From Eutreptiella sp. 'Long Island Sound 2002' (Eukaryota; Euglenozoa; Euglenophyceae; Eutreptiales; Eutreptiaceae), in the NCBI GenBank assembly GCA_964036045.1, contig OZ038381.1, positions 109,125,367 through 109,189,366 of the forward strand: a stretch of 64,000 nt of DNA. Reading direction: 5' to 3'. The notes beneath the pieces were generated by a model. That model did not search any database and was not told the DNA's origin. It saw only the letters and a program-made list of their open reading frames with translations. Below are positions 30,201 to 38,270 of this stretch, in pieces. Every line of letters begins with the position of its first letter. Positions within the stretch are counted from its first letter, which is position 1. Both the position numbers and the translations under genes were made by a program.

Positions 30201-32275
30201 TCACTGTCGGAGGGTTCGATCCATCCCCGCTCAATGAACTCGGCCAACAGCTTCTTCATGGCCTCGGCCCGATCGCCCTGAAGTTGGTACTCCCGATGAC
30301 GATAGATCTTCGGGTTCGGCTTCAGCTTGATCTTCGCTGTACCAAACCTCCCACGATCTGGAGGGTTCTTGTTGGCGACGCCACTGAATAGCCGCGGATA
30401 GGCCTTGATCAGCCTCTGCTTCAGCTCGGCGACCTTCGGGTTCTCCTGGGCCTCTTCAGCCGCTTGCTTCGGTATCGATACAACCGACCGCACTGCGGTA
30501 TAGGCCTCTTCTGGGTCCGAGTCCGACTTCTCCTCGTCCGATATGCCGTCTTCATCGTCGTGGGTCTCGACTCCCACCGATAATCTTCGAAAATTTGCGG
30601 CCTCGGGCTGGTGCTCCTCGCTACCGGTTCCCACTCTTGGAAAACCCCACGTTGGTGGGTCCGACCCAACCGGACCATCGTATTGGTCCGCGATGTGATC
30701 CATGACCCTCGCCACGAACTCGTCCTTCTCGTACTTGCCGGTGACCAACATCTTGTCATCCCACCAATGCGGAGATGTGACCATGGCCCGCCTCTTCTTG
30801 GCTGCCACACGGTCGTGCATCCCCATCCGCATGTAGTTGACGACGTCGTCGATCTCGGCGTGGGACAGGACGTCAATGCCATCGATTGGCTGATCCGTCC
30901 CCTCCTTGGGCTCAAACATGACCTTCATGGGCACCGCCTCCACCCTACGGATGAATGCTTCATCACCCGTGGGCTGGGCTTGCGCCCCATCCACCAGGAA
31001 AGCCTTGGTACCCCACGCTTGACCCGGGGAGGGCATTGATACACCCTTGGCGTCGATGAACAACTCCTCCTCTGGCCCGAATGACATCTCGTTCAGGGTG
31101 ATGGAATCCAGCGTCGACTTGAGACCCTCCAGCGGACATGGGTTGGATCCTATGCCGGTTATGACCAGGATCCCTCTCGCCCTATCCGCGATGATCTTCT
31201 CCACCGTACGTCTGGTGGTATCCAGGGAGCCATGCCAATACATGGGCCCCCACTCCTTCAAACCCCAATGCCTATGCCAGGCTGAGTCTCCTCGATGCCA
31301 ATGCCTCCTACACTTCCGCAGAAGTGGGGCATCCCGGGAAGCGAAGACGTCCGTCTCGGGCGCTTCGGCTCCTAGTGTCTGGATCATCCTGTCGTACACC
31401 TGTGGCGCCATTCCATATTCCGTGAGCTGAACTCCGCGGTCTCCTCTGGACTTGGCACCCACAGCTTGCACCGCTCGGACGATCCGATCTTCTTCCTCAG
31501 CATTCCATTGGGATGACCCGCACGCATAATCCGTGGACAGCCATGTGAGGCATTCATCGTCCTCCCGGACCAGCGTTGCGCGATGGGGAAGGGCTCCAAT
31601 GGCGTTGGCCACCATGAAGTCGTACCCCATGATCATATCCCAATCAGTAATGTCGGCCACATAGAAGTTCCCGGATAGAGTGCTTCTCTTCGCCTGATCA
31701 GGGCGGTTCAAGCGCTCATGCTCCCAGAATTCCATACTGATAGTGGCCTCATGGGTGCCACCACCCATAATCTCTTCGTTGGCGACCTTCAGGCGGACCG
31801 GTCTCCGGCTGGGCTGCAGGAATTCCTCCTTGAACAACCCTCTCCGGACCAGGCTCACCTGGGCACCCGTATCCACTAACACATCCACCACCTTCTCCTC
31901 TCGTCCGCACCGTACTCGCACTTTCAAGTGCAACTGCCGCTCGTCGCCATGAGGTGTATGGACGACTCTCACGGCATGCAACTCTAGCACGTCTGGGTGC
32001 ATCAGGACTTCAAGGGTATGGTCACGGATGGTGTAGATCTTGGGTTGGTCCTGCCCGTCCACGGGGCTCTCCGTGGTCGCTCCTTCCTTCTTGCCATGTC
32101 CCGTACCCACATGTACTTCCCTTGGCAGGGCGCTCCAGGGGTTGGGAGTGGCGAAACTCAGTGGTTTTGGCTCTTCCGGAGCCTTCTTCGGCACCCGATG
32201 TGCCTCGAATTCCTCAGGGATTCCACTGATTTTCGGAGGAGAGACCTCCGAGGTCCCACTCCCGTGGGGGCTCCT
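27209..32275 (-). CDS. pol: Pol of element B1: protease, Dam-like domain, RT, RNase H, integrase, chromodomain
   Basis: The frame is continuous with gag. Numbering from the first start-like codon (GTG, 32194) gives 1661 residues. Protease D-T-G-A at 108-111. Degenerate Dam-like domain T-D-V-F-A-S at 281-286, with W-H-G-S at 320-323 where N-P-P-F is expected. Reverse transcriptase about 640-830 with F-V-D-D at 782-785. RNase H D948, E991, D1016, D1064. Integrase zinc finger about 1209-1251 and catalytic D1281, D1356, E1392, with the expected 35 residues between the last two. Chromodomain 1587-1628 (E-K-I-L ... V-R-W-K-G-F ... S-W-E-P). All key residues are in place, so the enzyme set looks functional except perhaps the Dam-like domain. 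Expression probably needs readthrough of the TAG at 32276. Confidence 0.95.
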   Translation of the reverse strand, partial: RSPHGSGTSEVSPPKISGIPEEFEAHRVPKKAPEEPKPLSFATPNPWSALPREVHVGTGHGKKEGATTESPVDGQDQPKIYTIRDHTLEVLMHPDVLELHAVRVVHTPHGDERQLHLKVRVRCGREEKVVDVLVDTGAQVSLVRRGLFKEEFLQPSRRPVRLKVANEEIMGGGTHEATISMEFWEHERLNRPDQAKRSTLSGNFYVADITDWDMIMGYDFMVANAIGALPHRATLVREDDECLTWLSTDYACGSSQWNAEEEDRIVRAVQAVGAKSRGDRGVQLTEYGMAPQVYDRMIQTLGAEAPETDVFASRDAPLLRKCRRHWHRGDSAWHRHWGLKEWGPMYWHGSLDTTRRTVEKIIADRARGILVITGIGSNPCPLEGLKSTLDSITLNEMSFGPEEELFIDAKGVSMPSPGQAWGTKAFLVDGAQAQPTGDEAFIRRVEAVPMKVMFEPKEGTDQPIDGIDVLSHAEIDDVVNYMRMGMHDRVAAKKRRAMVTSPHWWDDKMLVTGKYEKDEFVARVMDHIADQYDGPVGSDPPTWGFPRVGTGSEEHQPEAANFRRLSVGVETHDDEDGISDEEKSDSDPEEAYTAVRSVVSIPKQAAEEAQENPKVAELKQRLIKAYPRLFSGVANKNPPDRGRFGTAKIKLKPNPKIYRHREYQLQGDRAEAMKKLLAEFIERGWIEPSDSEWASPAFIVPKKEKGEWRLVVDYRGLNEQTEHDSYSLPLIDSILQKQQKKRIFTVLDLKHGYHQMPLHPDSRPCTAMSTPLGPMQWKVVPMGAKNGNAAFQRMMEDLLGPVRDCADPFVDDIIIGSGTENMTEDELIDAHEKDLRRVLSELDKHNMVCKPTKSSLFVKEVEFAGHVVGHGQRRPMPGKLASLHHWEKPQTVSELRSFMGFCNYYSGYVRMYAELSGPLHKMLQVGKFDGRKGSKKKLAWTPEAEDAFNSLKERLLGQLGLFLVDPDKGFVLRTDASDYAVGAVLEQVRDDGTHVPVAFWSRILAEGQRRTWTAREKETYAIVCALRKWSGHIGLQPVVVCTDHQSLQSWHKEHVDTPSGPAARRARWHETFAKFDLSVVYVPGKDNTVADCLSRWAYPAGKAWMDISSHGDAEETEEAKRIIEMEKVMEQEGVKCFVVMANRTDLAKFRGARVQAIREETLEQWMVAPVELVRSVLTEDWSDDYAASEYWSKYWNAVSAPSDDEWPEGLTEDGDKLFLKDKLLVPENRVEELIDHWHNAQLMHPGRDKMQQDLEWRFKFPPGYYAILDRYCSDCAVCRATKSPNHSTAGNPVYTAIPEAPMRSVAMDVFAMPEVTVEGETYDCVILALDRHSGYIVAVPGKKSKKKDKKDKHGVGLQAKTVANAMIRHWLTIFYVPAVICSDGGSQFVGTWFKTMSKHMGIRHAKTVAYHSRSNGRAEVAGRQMFEKFRQLHIDEPGRNWYNSLWRVLQAYHDLPGPTGLSPHRILFLRDRVSRTLPWLNHGKVARDANAMMAEADDTAAKVCKALQDEHDKRAKYFKQGKVQKYALQDTVWVERHHKDVLSRHRQASWYVPGVIVRKVGQDVYAVRVGDNKILDRDHTQLRPRVPDPSGRPVTFEFTAGDVDSDDEGEDDDFTAEKILADKPDPGTPGGRLYKVRWKGFAASRDSWEPPSSFVPRYTTVWMDYLKKKDISLDVKDVLVHLVAAVAP

Positions 32276-32278
32276 CTA
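32250..32278 (-). promoter_or_regulatory. Putative gag-pol readthrough site of element B1
   Basis: The single stop between gag and pol is TAG (32276-32278) in GTC TAG AGG AGC, and pol continues in the same frame. Just downstream CCCAC-GGGA-GTGGG can form a hairpin, followed by GACCTC-G-GAGGTC. B2 keeps the stop, its context and the first hairpin. This resembles known retroviral UAG readthrough with a 3' structure, but it is inferred. Confidence 0.6.
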
Positions 32279-35200
32279 GACTTGGCTTCCCGCAGCCCCT
32301 TCCGGCTGCGATCCGCCAGGACTTTGTCCACCACGTTGCTGGGCTTTGAGTTCCTCCAACGTCCTCAACATGTCCTCAGCAACCTCCTCGATCGACCTCA
32401 CTCGTCGGTCTTGGCCAGGTCCACCACCATAGCCTCTTCCTCCGCCTTTTCCTTGGCCTTTACCTTGGCCTTTTCCCCCGTCTCCGCCCTTCGCCTTCCA
32501 ATCGGAAATCCGCTGCTCCTTGGGCTTCTTCTCGGGGTGGGCTGCGAAGTAGGCCTTCTTGTCCGCCTCATACACCTTGCACTGACGGTGGTCGTGTGCA
32601 TGGTTATTTCCCTTGCCATAACAGACCCAGCACCCGTCGTGCTGAGACCTGTACTCCCGGCACGAGAGCGATGGGTTCCCGATCCTCCTTGGCTCTTTGC
32701 CCTTCTTGGGTCCCATCTGGCTCCATCTGGACCGATCCTGCCCATGGTTCTTCACGTTGTGCGCCACAAACGCGAAGAAATGGGCCTCCTCGTGATCCTC
32801 CCGGGACCAGTGTTCTTGGCCACTTCCACTACCATCCTCCGCGGAGTTGGCCGTGTCCTCCTGGATCTCTCGATGATGGCGGTCTTCTCGGTGGCCTCGT
32901 TGTCCATGACCATGTCGATCCTGCACGTGGGCCTCGTTCTTCGCATTGAGCTTCAACTCCACCGTGATGTACTTCACGATCTCGTCAAGGCTCATGCGGG
33001 CAAAGATGACTTGCATCCTCAACGGCTCCCCGCGCCTCCACTCCACGTTGTTGAGGCGCAGCAACCTGTGCCCCATGGAGTCTCCAAAAACCTCCACATA
33101 CACGGCGTTCTTCAGTCCCAACATCCGGTCGGGTTCGCCCAGGTTCCTCCTGAAGAACTCCATGATACCCGCATGGGTATCCTCCGCCGCCTTGATCCTC
33201 ACCGCCACCCGTCTCTTGGCGCGCTTCTTCTCCTCGTCCTCCACTCTCCTCTTCCAGCTGCCGGGGAGGACGTCCTTCAGGAGGTGGCGGATCTCGCTGG
33301 CCTCGTTCCAGTCCTCCACCAGCTTGAGGCATCTGCGGTACTTCCGCAGATACCTGTTCCACTCCCGGACCCGCAACTCACCGCGGTCCAGCGGCAGCGG
33401 AATGGACCACAGGTCCTCCAGCTTTTGGTTCGGAGCGTCCACCCGCTCCTCGTCCTCCAGCCACTGAAGGCAGGCCTGCTCCGTACGGATCAATCCTTCT
33501 CGGATCTGATCCGGCAGCTCCTCCTTCAGGTCCTGCGCCAGCCGGTGTGGGAATGTCCGGCACACCCACTTGTCCCGCGGCGCTCCCCGCATCTCGCCGA
33601 CGACCTCCTCGGCGAAGTCCTCCCAGTCCAGGATGAAGTCATCCAGGTTGGACGGGTTCCCGTCGTAATAGGGGATTTTGATTCCCCCGAGGTCGTCAAT
33701 CCTGATGGCGTCTCCGACATCTCCAGCCACCACTCCACCGAGACGGATACCACCTGTGGCCGGGGGGTGTGAGTACACTCCCCGTACATCCCTCTCCTCC
33801 ATGGAGTGCGGTCCAGTTGGGCCCGAACCCATGGGGTTTGGAATGCGGGAAGGATTTGCCCCATCGGATGTCCATATCCCCGTATTGGGATCCTTCGCCC
33901 ACAGGTTTCCGCTTGGATGGCCTCGACCATGTCCGTCGGCGCTTCCCATGGTTCGCCCCTGCATGGTCTGGTTCTGGATCTCGATCTTCTCTTCCGCATA
34001 GACTGCCATATTCGTCGTGAGCGGTACATCCTTAGCGGCATGGGACATCTGTACCGTCAGGCTCCTCGGGTCCGTGGTCACGTGCCCTTCCCGCATGGAC
34101 CCAGGCGGTGCCGTGTGTTCCCCGAGCATTGTGGACTCGCTGAACAGGGGAACATACGGCAGCGCACCCGGGTCAACACGCGGAGGCGCGTATGGTGCCT
34201 CTGCAGGTCCGCCCATGGGTTTCTCCATGGCGCTCCTGAGGGTCTTAACCCGCTCCACCAGCTCTACCGCGGCCGGCTTTGCCGGGAGCTCCGGACCCGA
34301 GGCGAGGGGCTGTCGCTCCTCTAGCCTTCTCAGGCGTCCCGACATGTCCTCCACTAAGTGGAGGAGGCTGTTCACCACTTGCTGCTGCTTCTGCAGGGCC
34401 AGCTCCAGATTCTCCCGGTACCGGGCCTGATCCGCTCGCAGCTCCTCCATGTGGTTCTCCGCGGCCGACTGGTCGTCCAGGATCCCCGCGACGTCCTCCT
34501 CTAGAGCGTCCTTGGCGTTGTCCAGGCGGTCAAGGTGACGCACGATGGCGTCCATCCCCATCTTTGGGTACTTGCCCATGAGGAAGGACACGTGCTCGCA
34601 GTGGCACGCGGCGTGCTTTCCGCCGGATTCAGCGCATCCCGCGGTTCCCGGCACCTCAGACTCATCGCCCATGGGCGTATCGCCTATGGCGTCCGTCTCT
34701 GGTCCCGTGTGCCGGGGCACAGGTGCCGTCCGGGCCCTGGCTGGCCTCTCCAAGCCCTCGGCGTCGTGCTGCAGGGCGGGCTCGGGGGCCGTATGCGCCC
34801 TGGCGATCGGCGCGGACGTCTCCGGCTCCGAAGGTGGCTCGTGGGCTGTCCGATAGCCCTCGGAGTGCCCCTCGGATTCCCACAACCTGACCGGGCTGGG
34901 GTCCGTGTCAATAGCCCCGGCGTCCCTTGCTGCGGACTTGGGTGACCCGCGCTTCCGGTAGCGCCGGGCCCGTCCTCCACTGCTGCCTGAATGGCAGGCC
35001 TCATCAGAGTCCTCCGCGGCGGAGCGGAGGTTGCATGCCTTTCGGCAGCGACGCTCACACATGGAGACCAGGTCCTCCATGTCACGTCCTCCTCTTCCCG
35101 AGTGTCGTTCTTCTCTTCGGGCTTCAACTTCCGGAGTTCGCCATGCTCTTGAACGTCTCGGTCCTTCTATGGCTCCAATCTCCGGCGTGGTCTCCACCGA

Positions 35201-35386
35201 GTCCACAATACGCACCCGGGGCGTACTTGGGCAGGGCTCATAAGGGCCCAAGTCCCCGGGTCGGCGGTTGGTAGGGGCAGCAGGTAAGCCTCTGCTACCA
35301 TAAAGAAGGTCCCTACCAGGACCGGCCCCCGCTGTGCCCCTTCCGCTTGTAATCCCTGCTGACTTGCTTCGGATCAATGCTTGCAT
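32276..35386 (-). CDS. gag: Gag of element B1
   Basis: 1036 codons to the TAG at 32276. The frame opens at an ATG inside the 5' LTR (35386) and reads through the primer binding site as Y-G-S-R-G. An alternative internal start is the Met of D-M-E-D-L-V near 35080. Residues about 560-800 carry the retrotransposon Gag core (Y-Y-D-G-N-P-S-N-L-D-D-F ... W-K-R-R-V-E-D). A CCHC-like knuckle, C-W-V-C ... H-x-H-D-H-R-Q-C, lies at 919-936, followed by a Gly/Lys tail of G-K-G-Q repeats and a coiled segment. Gag assembles the particle and binds RNA. The long disordered N-terminal half is unusual. Confidence 0.85.
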   Translation of the reverse strand: MQALIRSKSAGITSGRGTAGAGPGRDLLYGSRGLPAAPTNRRPGDLGPYEPCPSTPRVRIVDSVETTPEIGAIEGPRRSRAWRTPEVEARREERHSGRGGRDMEDLVSMCERRCRKACNLRSAAEDSDEACHSGSSGGRARRYRKRGSPKSAARDAGAIDTDPSPVRLWESEGHSEGYRTAHEPPSEPETSAPIARAHTAPEPALQHDAEGLERPARARTAPVPRHTGPETDAIGDTPMGDESEVPGTAGCAESGGKHAACHCEHVSFLMGKYPKMGMDAIVRHLDRLDNAKDALEEDVAGILDDQSAAENHMEELRADQARYRENLELALQKQQQVVNSLLHLVEDMSGRLRRLEERQPLASGPELPAKPAAVELVERVKTLRSAMEKPMGGPAEAPYAPPRVDPGALPYVPLFSESTMLGEHTAPPGSMREGHVTTDPRSLTVQMSHAAKDVPLTTNMAVYAEEKIEIQNQTMQGRTMGSADGHGRGHPSGNLWAKDPNTGIWTSDGANPSRIPNPMGSGPTGPHSMEERDVRGVYSHPPATGGIRLGGVVAGDVGDAIRIDDLGGIKIPYYDGNPSNLDDFILDWEDFAEEVVGEMRGAPRDKWVCRTFPHRLAQDLKEELPDQIREGLIRTEQACLQWLEDEERVDAPNQKLEDLWSIPLPLDRGELRVREWNRYLRKYRRCLKLVEDWNEASEIRHLLKDVLPGSWKRRVEDEEKKRAKRRVAVRIKAAEDTHAGIMEFFRRNLGEPDRMLGLKNAVYVEVFGDSMGHRLLRLNNVEWRRGEPLRMQVIFARMSLDEIVKYITVELKLNAKNEAHVQDRHGHGQRGHREDRHHREIQEDTANSAEDGSGSGQEHWSREDHEEAHFFAFVAHNVKNHGQDRSRWSQMGPKKGKEPRRIGNPSLSCREYRSQHDGCWVCYGKGNNHAHDHRQCKVYEADKKAYFAAHPEKKPKEQRISDWKAKGGDGGKGQGKGQGKGGGRGYGGGPGQDRRVRSIEEVAEDMLRTLEELKAQQRGGQSPGGSQPEGAAGSQV
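35283..35300 (-). promoter_or_regulatory. Primer binding site of element B1
   Basis: TGGTAGCAGAGGCTTACC on the minus strand directly after the LTR. Its first 12 bases complement the 3' end of initiator methionine tRNA, as in element A. Confidence 0.85.
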
Positions 35387-37666
35387 TTCTCAAAATCCTC
35401 AAAGTCCAAGGTCCAAAATCCAAAAATATAGAAAATGTAATCCTCCTTCAACCCTGAACATCAACCAGATCCCACAAATACAGCAATAACCCAATTCACA
35501 ATCCAAATCAGGCTGCGGGCTTTCGTTCAGCACACCGGTATTCCCACGGTGGCGGGCATGTACAAGAATTGCACCAAGGAAGAAAGCCCTGAAATTGGCA
35601 TATGAACACAAATAAAGCAAAGTTGGGGAAAGATGGAAACTTATACAATCACAGCCATATACCCCTCATTCCCTGGACTCAAGACCTTCCCTTGACTCAC
35701 CAACATGATGCCCTGAACCCAGTCCAATAAGATGGTTAAATGTCACATGTCAAAAGTCATTACATAAACCCCAAAAATGTGTTCACTCCCAAGCCTCTAA
35801 ATCCTAGCCCAATAGGGGAGGTGGCGTGTCATGGCCTAGAGTGGCACTCAGGACCATGCCCTACCCTGACATAACCTTGGTTGGACTTGGAGTCGAATGG
35901 GCTTAGAGAAATGACCTATGAGTTTGAACTCATATCATGTCAAAAAACTGCCAATTCACACCATATTGGCCATATATCACATATATGCTCAAAATTGAAG
36001 TTACCACTTATCCGAAGGCTCCAAGCATGCATGGAATCGAAGTCTAGTATTCATGGAGGATATAGACCAAAGGCCAATGCCCATGTACATCCCCATTTTA
36101 CCCTCGAAACCCCTTCGGATATGGGCGCCACGCACTGCCCAAGTCAGCCCATGATCTTGAGACCAATTCTTGTAATCCTTCGTGTGCCAAGCCAAATGGA
36201 GTACGCGATCCGGCATATGGTGGTGTTCAACTCCAAAGCATATGCCAACATATGAACAACATACCATGGTTCGACTCTCCATAGGCTTCTTGCTGTTTGC
36301 TGACCAGGTAAGTACACAAAACGCAAAAATGAGCAAAAATTGAGGTCAAAAACATGAAAATATGACCAAATACAAAGTTGTCATGATAGTATATCTCTAT
36401 GCTCACCCATGATATCCGCTCATGATTCAATACACAAATGATTGGAACCATTTGCGAACAATTCCCCCACTTGGATCCCCAATCGGCCGCATGGAGATAC
36501 CTTCGCCACTAATATCTACATGCCCCATGAAAATGGGAGTGCACTCATGGATCTCATTGCCAAACATACCATGAGCAATACATACGCGGTAGACTTGGTC
36601 TAGCGCTTTGAATTCCACAATTTAGACATGGGCAAAACCCTTGTCACGTATGGCTTCCCATCTCTTCGGCCACACGAAGATATATAACATGGGCGTGAGC
36701 ACATCAAGACATATACCATGCATATAAAACATACCCTCAAAAGTGGCTCCCACCATGATATGCCATGTCCCTCCATTGACATAACTTCACGTTAAAAATA
36801 CGTAGGAACCCAAGGAAAGTTGCTATGCAACCCCAACACTCATGCGGCACACTCGAGAGTCGCATTAAAATATTCGGTTGCACGGTCCAAGAGTTATATA
36901 TCACTTTATACCCTCTTGACCATTATCCCTTGCTATACCGGGCATGTGTGCGCACCAAAGGCGTTTGATGCTTCCTAAATTAAGTTGAGACCAAGGCAGT
37001 TCCAACCCAACCTTCCTTATTCTCTTTCCTCACACTCGCTGGTAGATATGGCTCTTCAAAGTGGTCCCACGATTCGCTTTTGTTTCCCTTATATCTCCAA
37101 GTCAAATGGGTGGAAAGTATAAGGGAAACCTGATTCGGGCATGGGGAAAGGAGTATGACCAATCGAAGAAGTCCAAATCAAGTGCGGCGATGTCGAAGTC
37201 GAAAATCCGATTTCGACATCGCGAAAAATTCTGATTAAAATTTCGAGTGCTTATTTAGAGAATTGCGGAAGCAACGAACCCTTTGCTGATGAGATCTGAC
37301 CCTTCAACGGAATATCCGTCAAAATATCTGGAAATAACAGTTAACCAATCGGTTAACGCAAAATCGCGAGCCAACTGACAGTCGCCGATACATTGACTAT
37401 CAGAACGAAAGGCTGAAAAATTACGGAAACATTATGATAATAAAACCCTGTTGATTCCTGATATTCTGATATATAAATCTCCGCTGGCGGCGCCTCGGTA
37501 CTGAATATTGCCGCTCATAGCCGCAATGACCAAACCTATCACACTATCACATCGGGTTAGGTCAGGTGGATGGGAGAGTATGATATCAGCCAATGGCGGC
37601 TTGCCGGCACATAGATACACACCCCAAGTGACCCGAAGATGGCCACGGGAGTCCGAACCGGTATCA
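35301..37666 (-). mobile_element. 5' LTR of element B1
   Basis: 2366 bp, TGATACCGGTTCGG ... CTTCTTTA on the minus strand, with TG...TA ends. The inner end abuts the primer binding site at 35300 and the outer end abuts GAAG. The B-family LTR carries an ATG 85 bp before its end that opens the gag frame. Confidence 0.95.
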
Positions 37667-37670
37667 GAAG
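37667..37670. repeat. Target-site duplication of element B1, right
   Basis: GAAG directly outside the 5' LTR. Only four bases match (the fifth differs), short of the usual 5 bp for this superfamily. Confidence 0.7.
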
Positions 37671-37860
37671 CCCGTGTGGAACGGCCTAGCACAGCCATGC
37701 ATATTCAGCAAGTAGACACTTTGCGCTTTCCAACGGTCCAAACGGATTGGAAAAACCCCACGGTGGCGCCAAGTTACCCCCCCAACACCTTTGCACCATG
37801 GTTTGTCAAAAACACTCTTGGGTCCAATAAAAGGGCACTTCCACCTTGTCCCACACCCCC
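37667..37860. repeat. 200-bp tandem repeat, right part after element B1
   Basis: It starts GAAGCCCGTGTGGAACGGCCTAGCAC, the continuation of the unit broken at 24449, and carries the same GTAGACAC and GGTGGCGCCAAGTTACC blocks. This confirms the two sides were contiguous before B1 arrived. Confidence 0.85.
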
Positions 37861-38197
37861 AAACCTGATCGTAAGGCATTGCAGGTGTGAACATGTGTCG
37901 TGCAATGTTGTGTGCAAGCCCCATTGTCAGTTTGTGGTCAGTGTGGCCCCGGGCTTGGCCCGGGGCCTTTGGTTTTTTTAAAAATTTCACTTTTCTAGGG
38001 ACAAATCTATATCAAATAATTTTCGGAAGTGTAACAGTATCGCAGTGCCTGAGCGGTAATGCGGTGGTCTGCCAAATGCCCAGCGGCAGTTCGATTCCCG
38101 CTGGGCTGTTTTGCGTCAGCCGCCGGCGCCAGCGCACTTGGGGAAAATCCGACTTTTTTTGACTCTTGTGGTGTTCTGCGGCTGTTCTGGCGCCTCC
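37861..38197. other. Right interior end of the MULE; no gene
   Basis: Non-coding DNA between the repeat array and the right TIR. It contains GGCCCCGGGCTTGGCCCGGGGCC (near 37945), a near-perfect palindrome, and the tRNA-like segment at 38041-38112. Short ORFs here are not credible. Confidence 0.5.
38041..38112 (+). ncRNA. tRNA-like segment with A- and B-box, doubtful
   Basis: TGCCTGAGCGGTAATGCGG resembles the A-box/D-arm of Ser or Leu tRNAs, and AGTTCGATTCC resembles a B-box. The T-arm pairs as CCCAGCGG/CCGCTGGG with an 11-nt loop, as if two bases were inserted in a normal T-arm. I could not place a 7-bp acceptor stem or a convincing anticodon arm, so it is likely a decayed tRNA or tRNA-derived SINE. 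Confidence 0.3.
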
Positions 38198-38261
38198 GCG
38201 CCAAATTTCTCCGGATAAGCCTTATCCGGAGAAAAACGCGTTTCTCCGGATAACACTTGCG
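38198..38261 (-). repeat. Right terminal inverted repeat of the MULE
   Basis: Reverse complement of the left TIR with two substitutions, ending ATAACACTTGCG before the target duplication. Confidence 0.9.
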
Positions 38262-38270
38262 GGGTGCGTG
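38262..38270. repeat. 9-bp target-site duplication of the Mutator-like element, right
   Basis: GGGTGCGTG directly outside the right terminal inverted repeat matches 20295-20303 exactly. Confidence 0.85.

Larger units (their letters stand above)
24450..37666 (-). mobile_element. Element B1: apparently intact Ty3/gypsy chromovirus
   Basis: 13,217 bp on the minus strand: 5' LTR 35301-37666, primer binding site, gag, TAG, pol, polypurine tract, 3' LTR 24450-26815. The two 2366-bp LTRs differ at roughly 20 positions by eye (about 99% identity), so insertion is young. Gag and pol have no internal stop apart from the single TAG between them, and all catalytic residues checked are present. It inserted into the 200-bp repeats of the MULE. 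It is the best candidate for an active element in the window. Confidence 0.95.
20304..38261 (+). mobile_element. Mutator-like DNA transposon (MULE), split by element B1
   Basis: It is bounded by 64-bp terminal inverted repeats and a 9-bp target duplication. Removing the nested element B1 and its 4-bp duplication leaves about 4.74 kb: left TIR, a 46-bp tandem repeat, a two-exon MULE transposase, a roughly 200-bp tandem repeat array in which B1 sits, and the right TIR. The structure and the transposase support each other, which makes the call firm. One in-frame stop in the transposase suggests this copy no longer encodes an active enzyme, though intact TIRs could be mobilised in trans. Confidence 0.9.

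Noticed and set aside
31997-33772. 591-codon plus-strand ORF
   Set aside because: It is antisense to the junction and gag region of element B1. The minus strand has the domains; the plus frame is Leu/His/Pro-rich with no motif.
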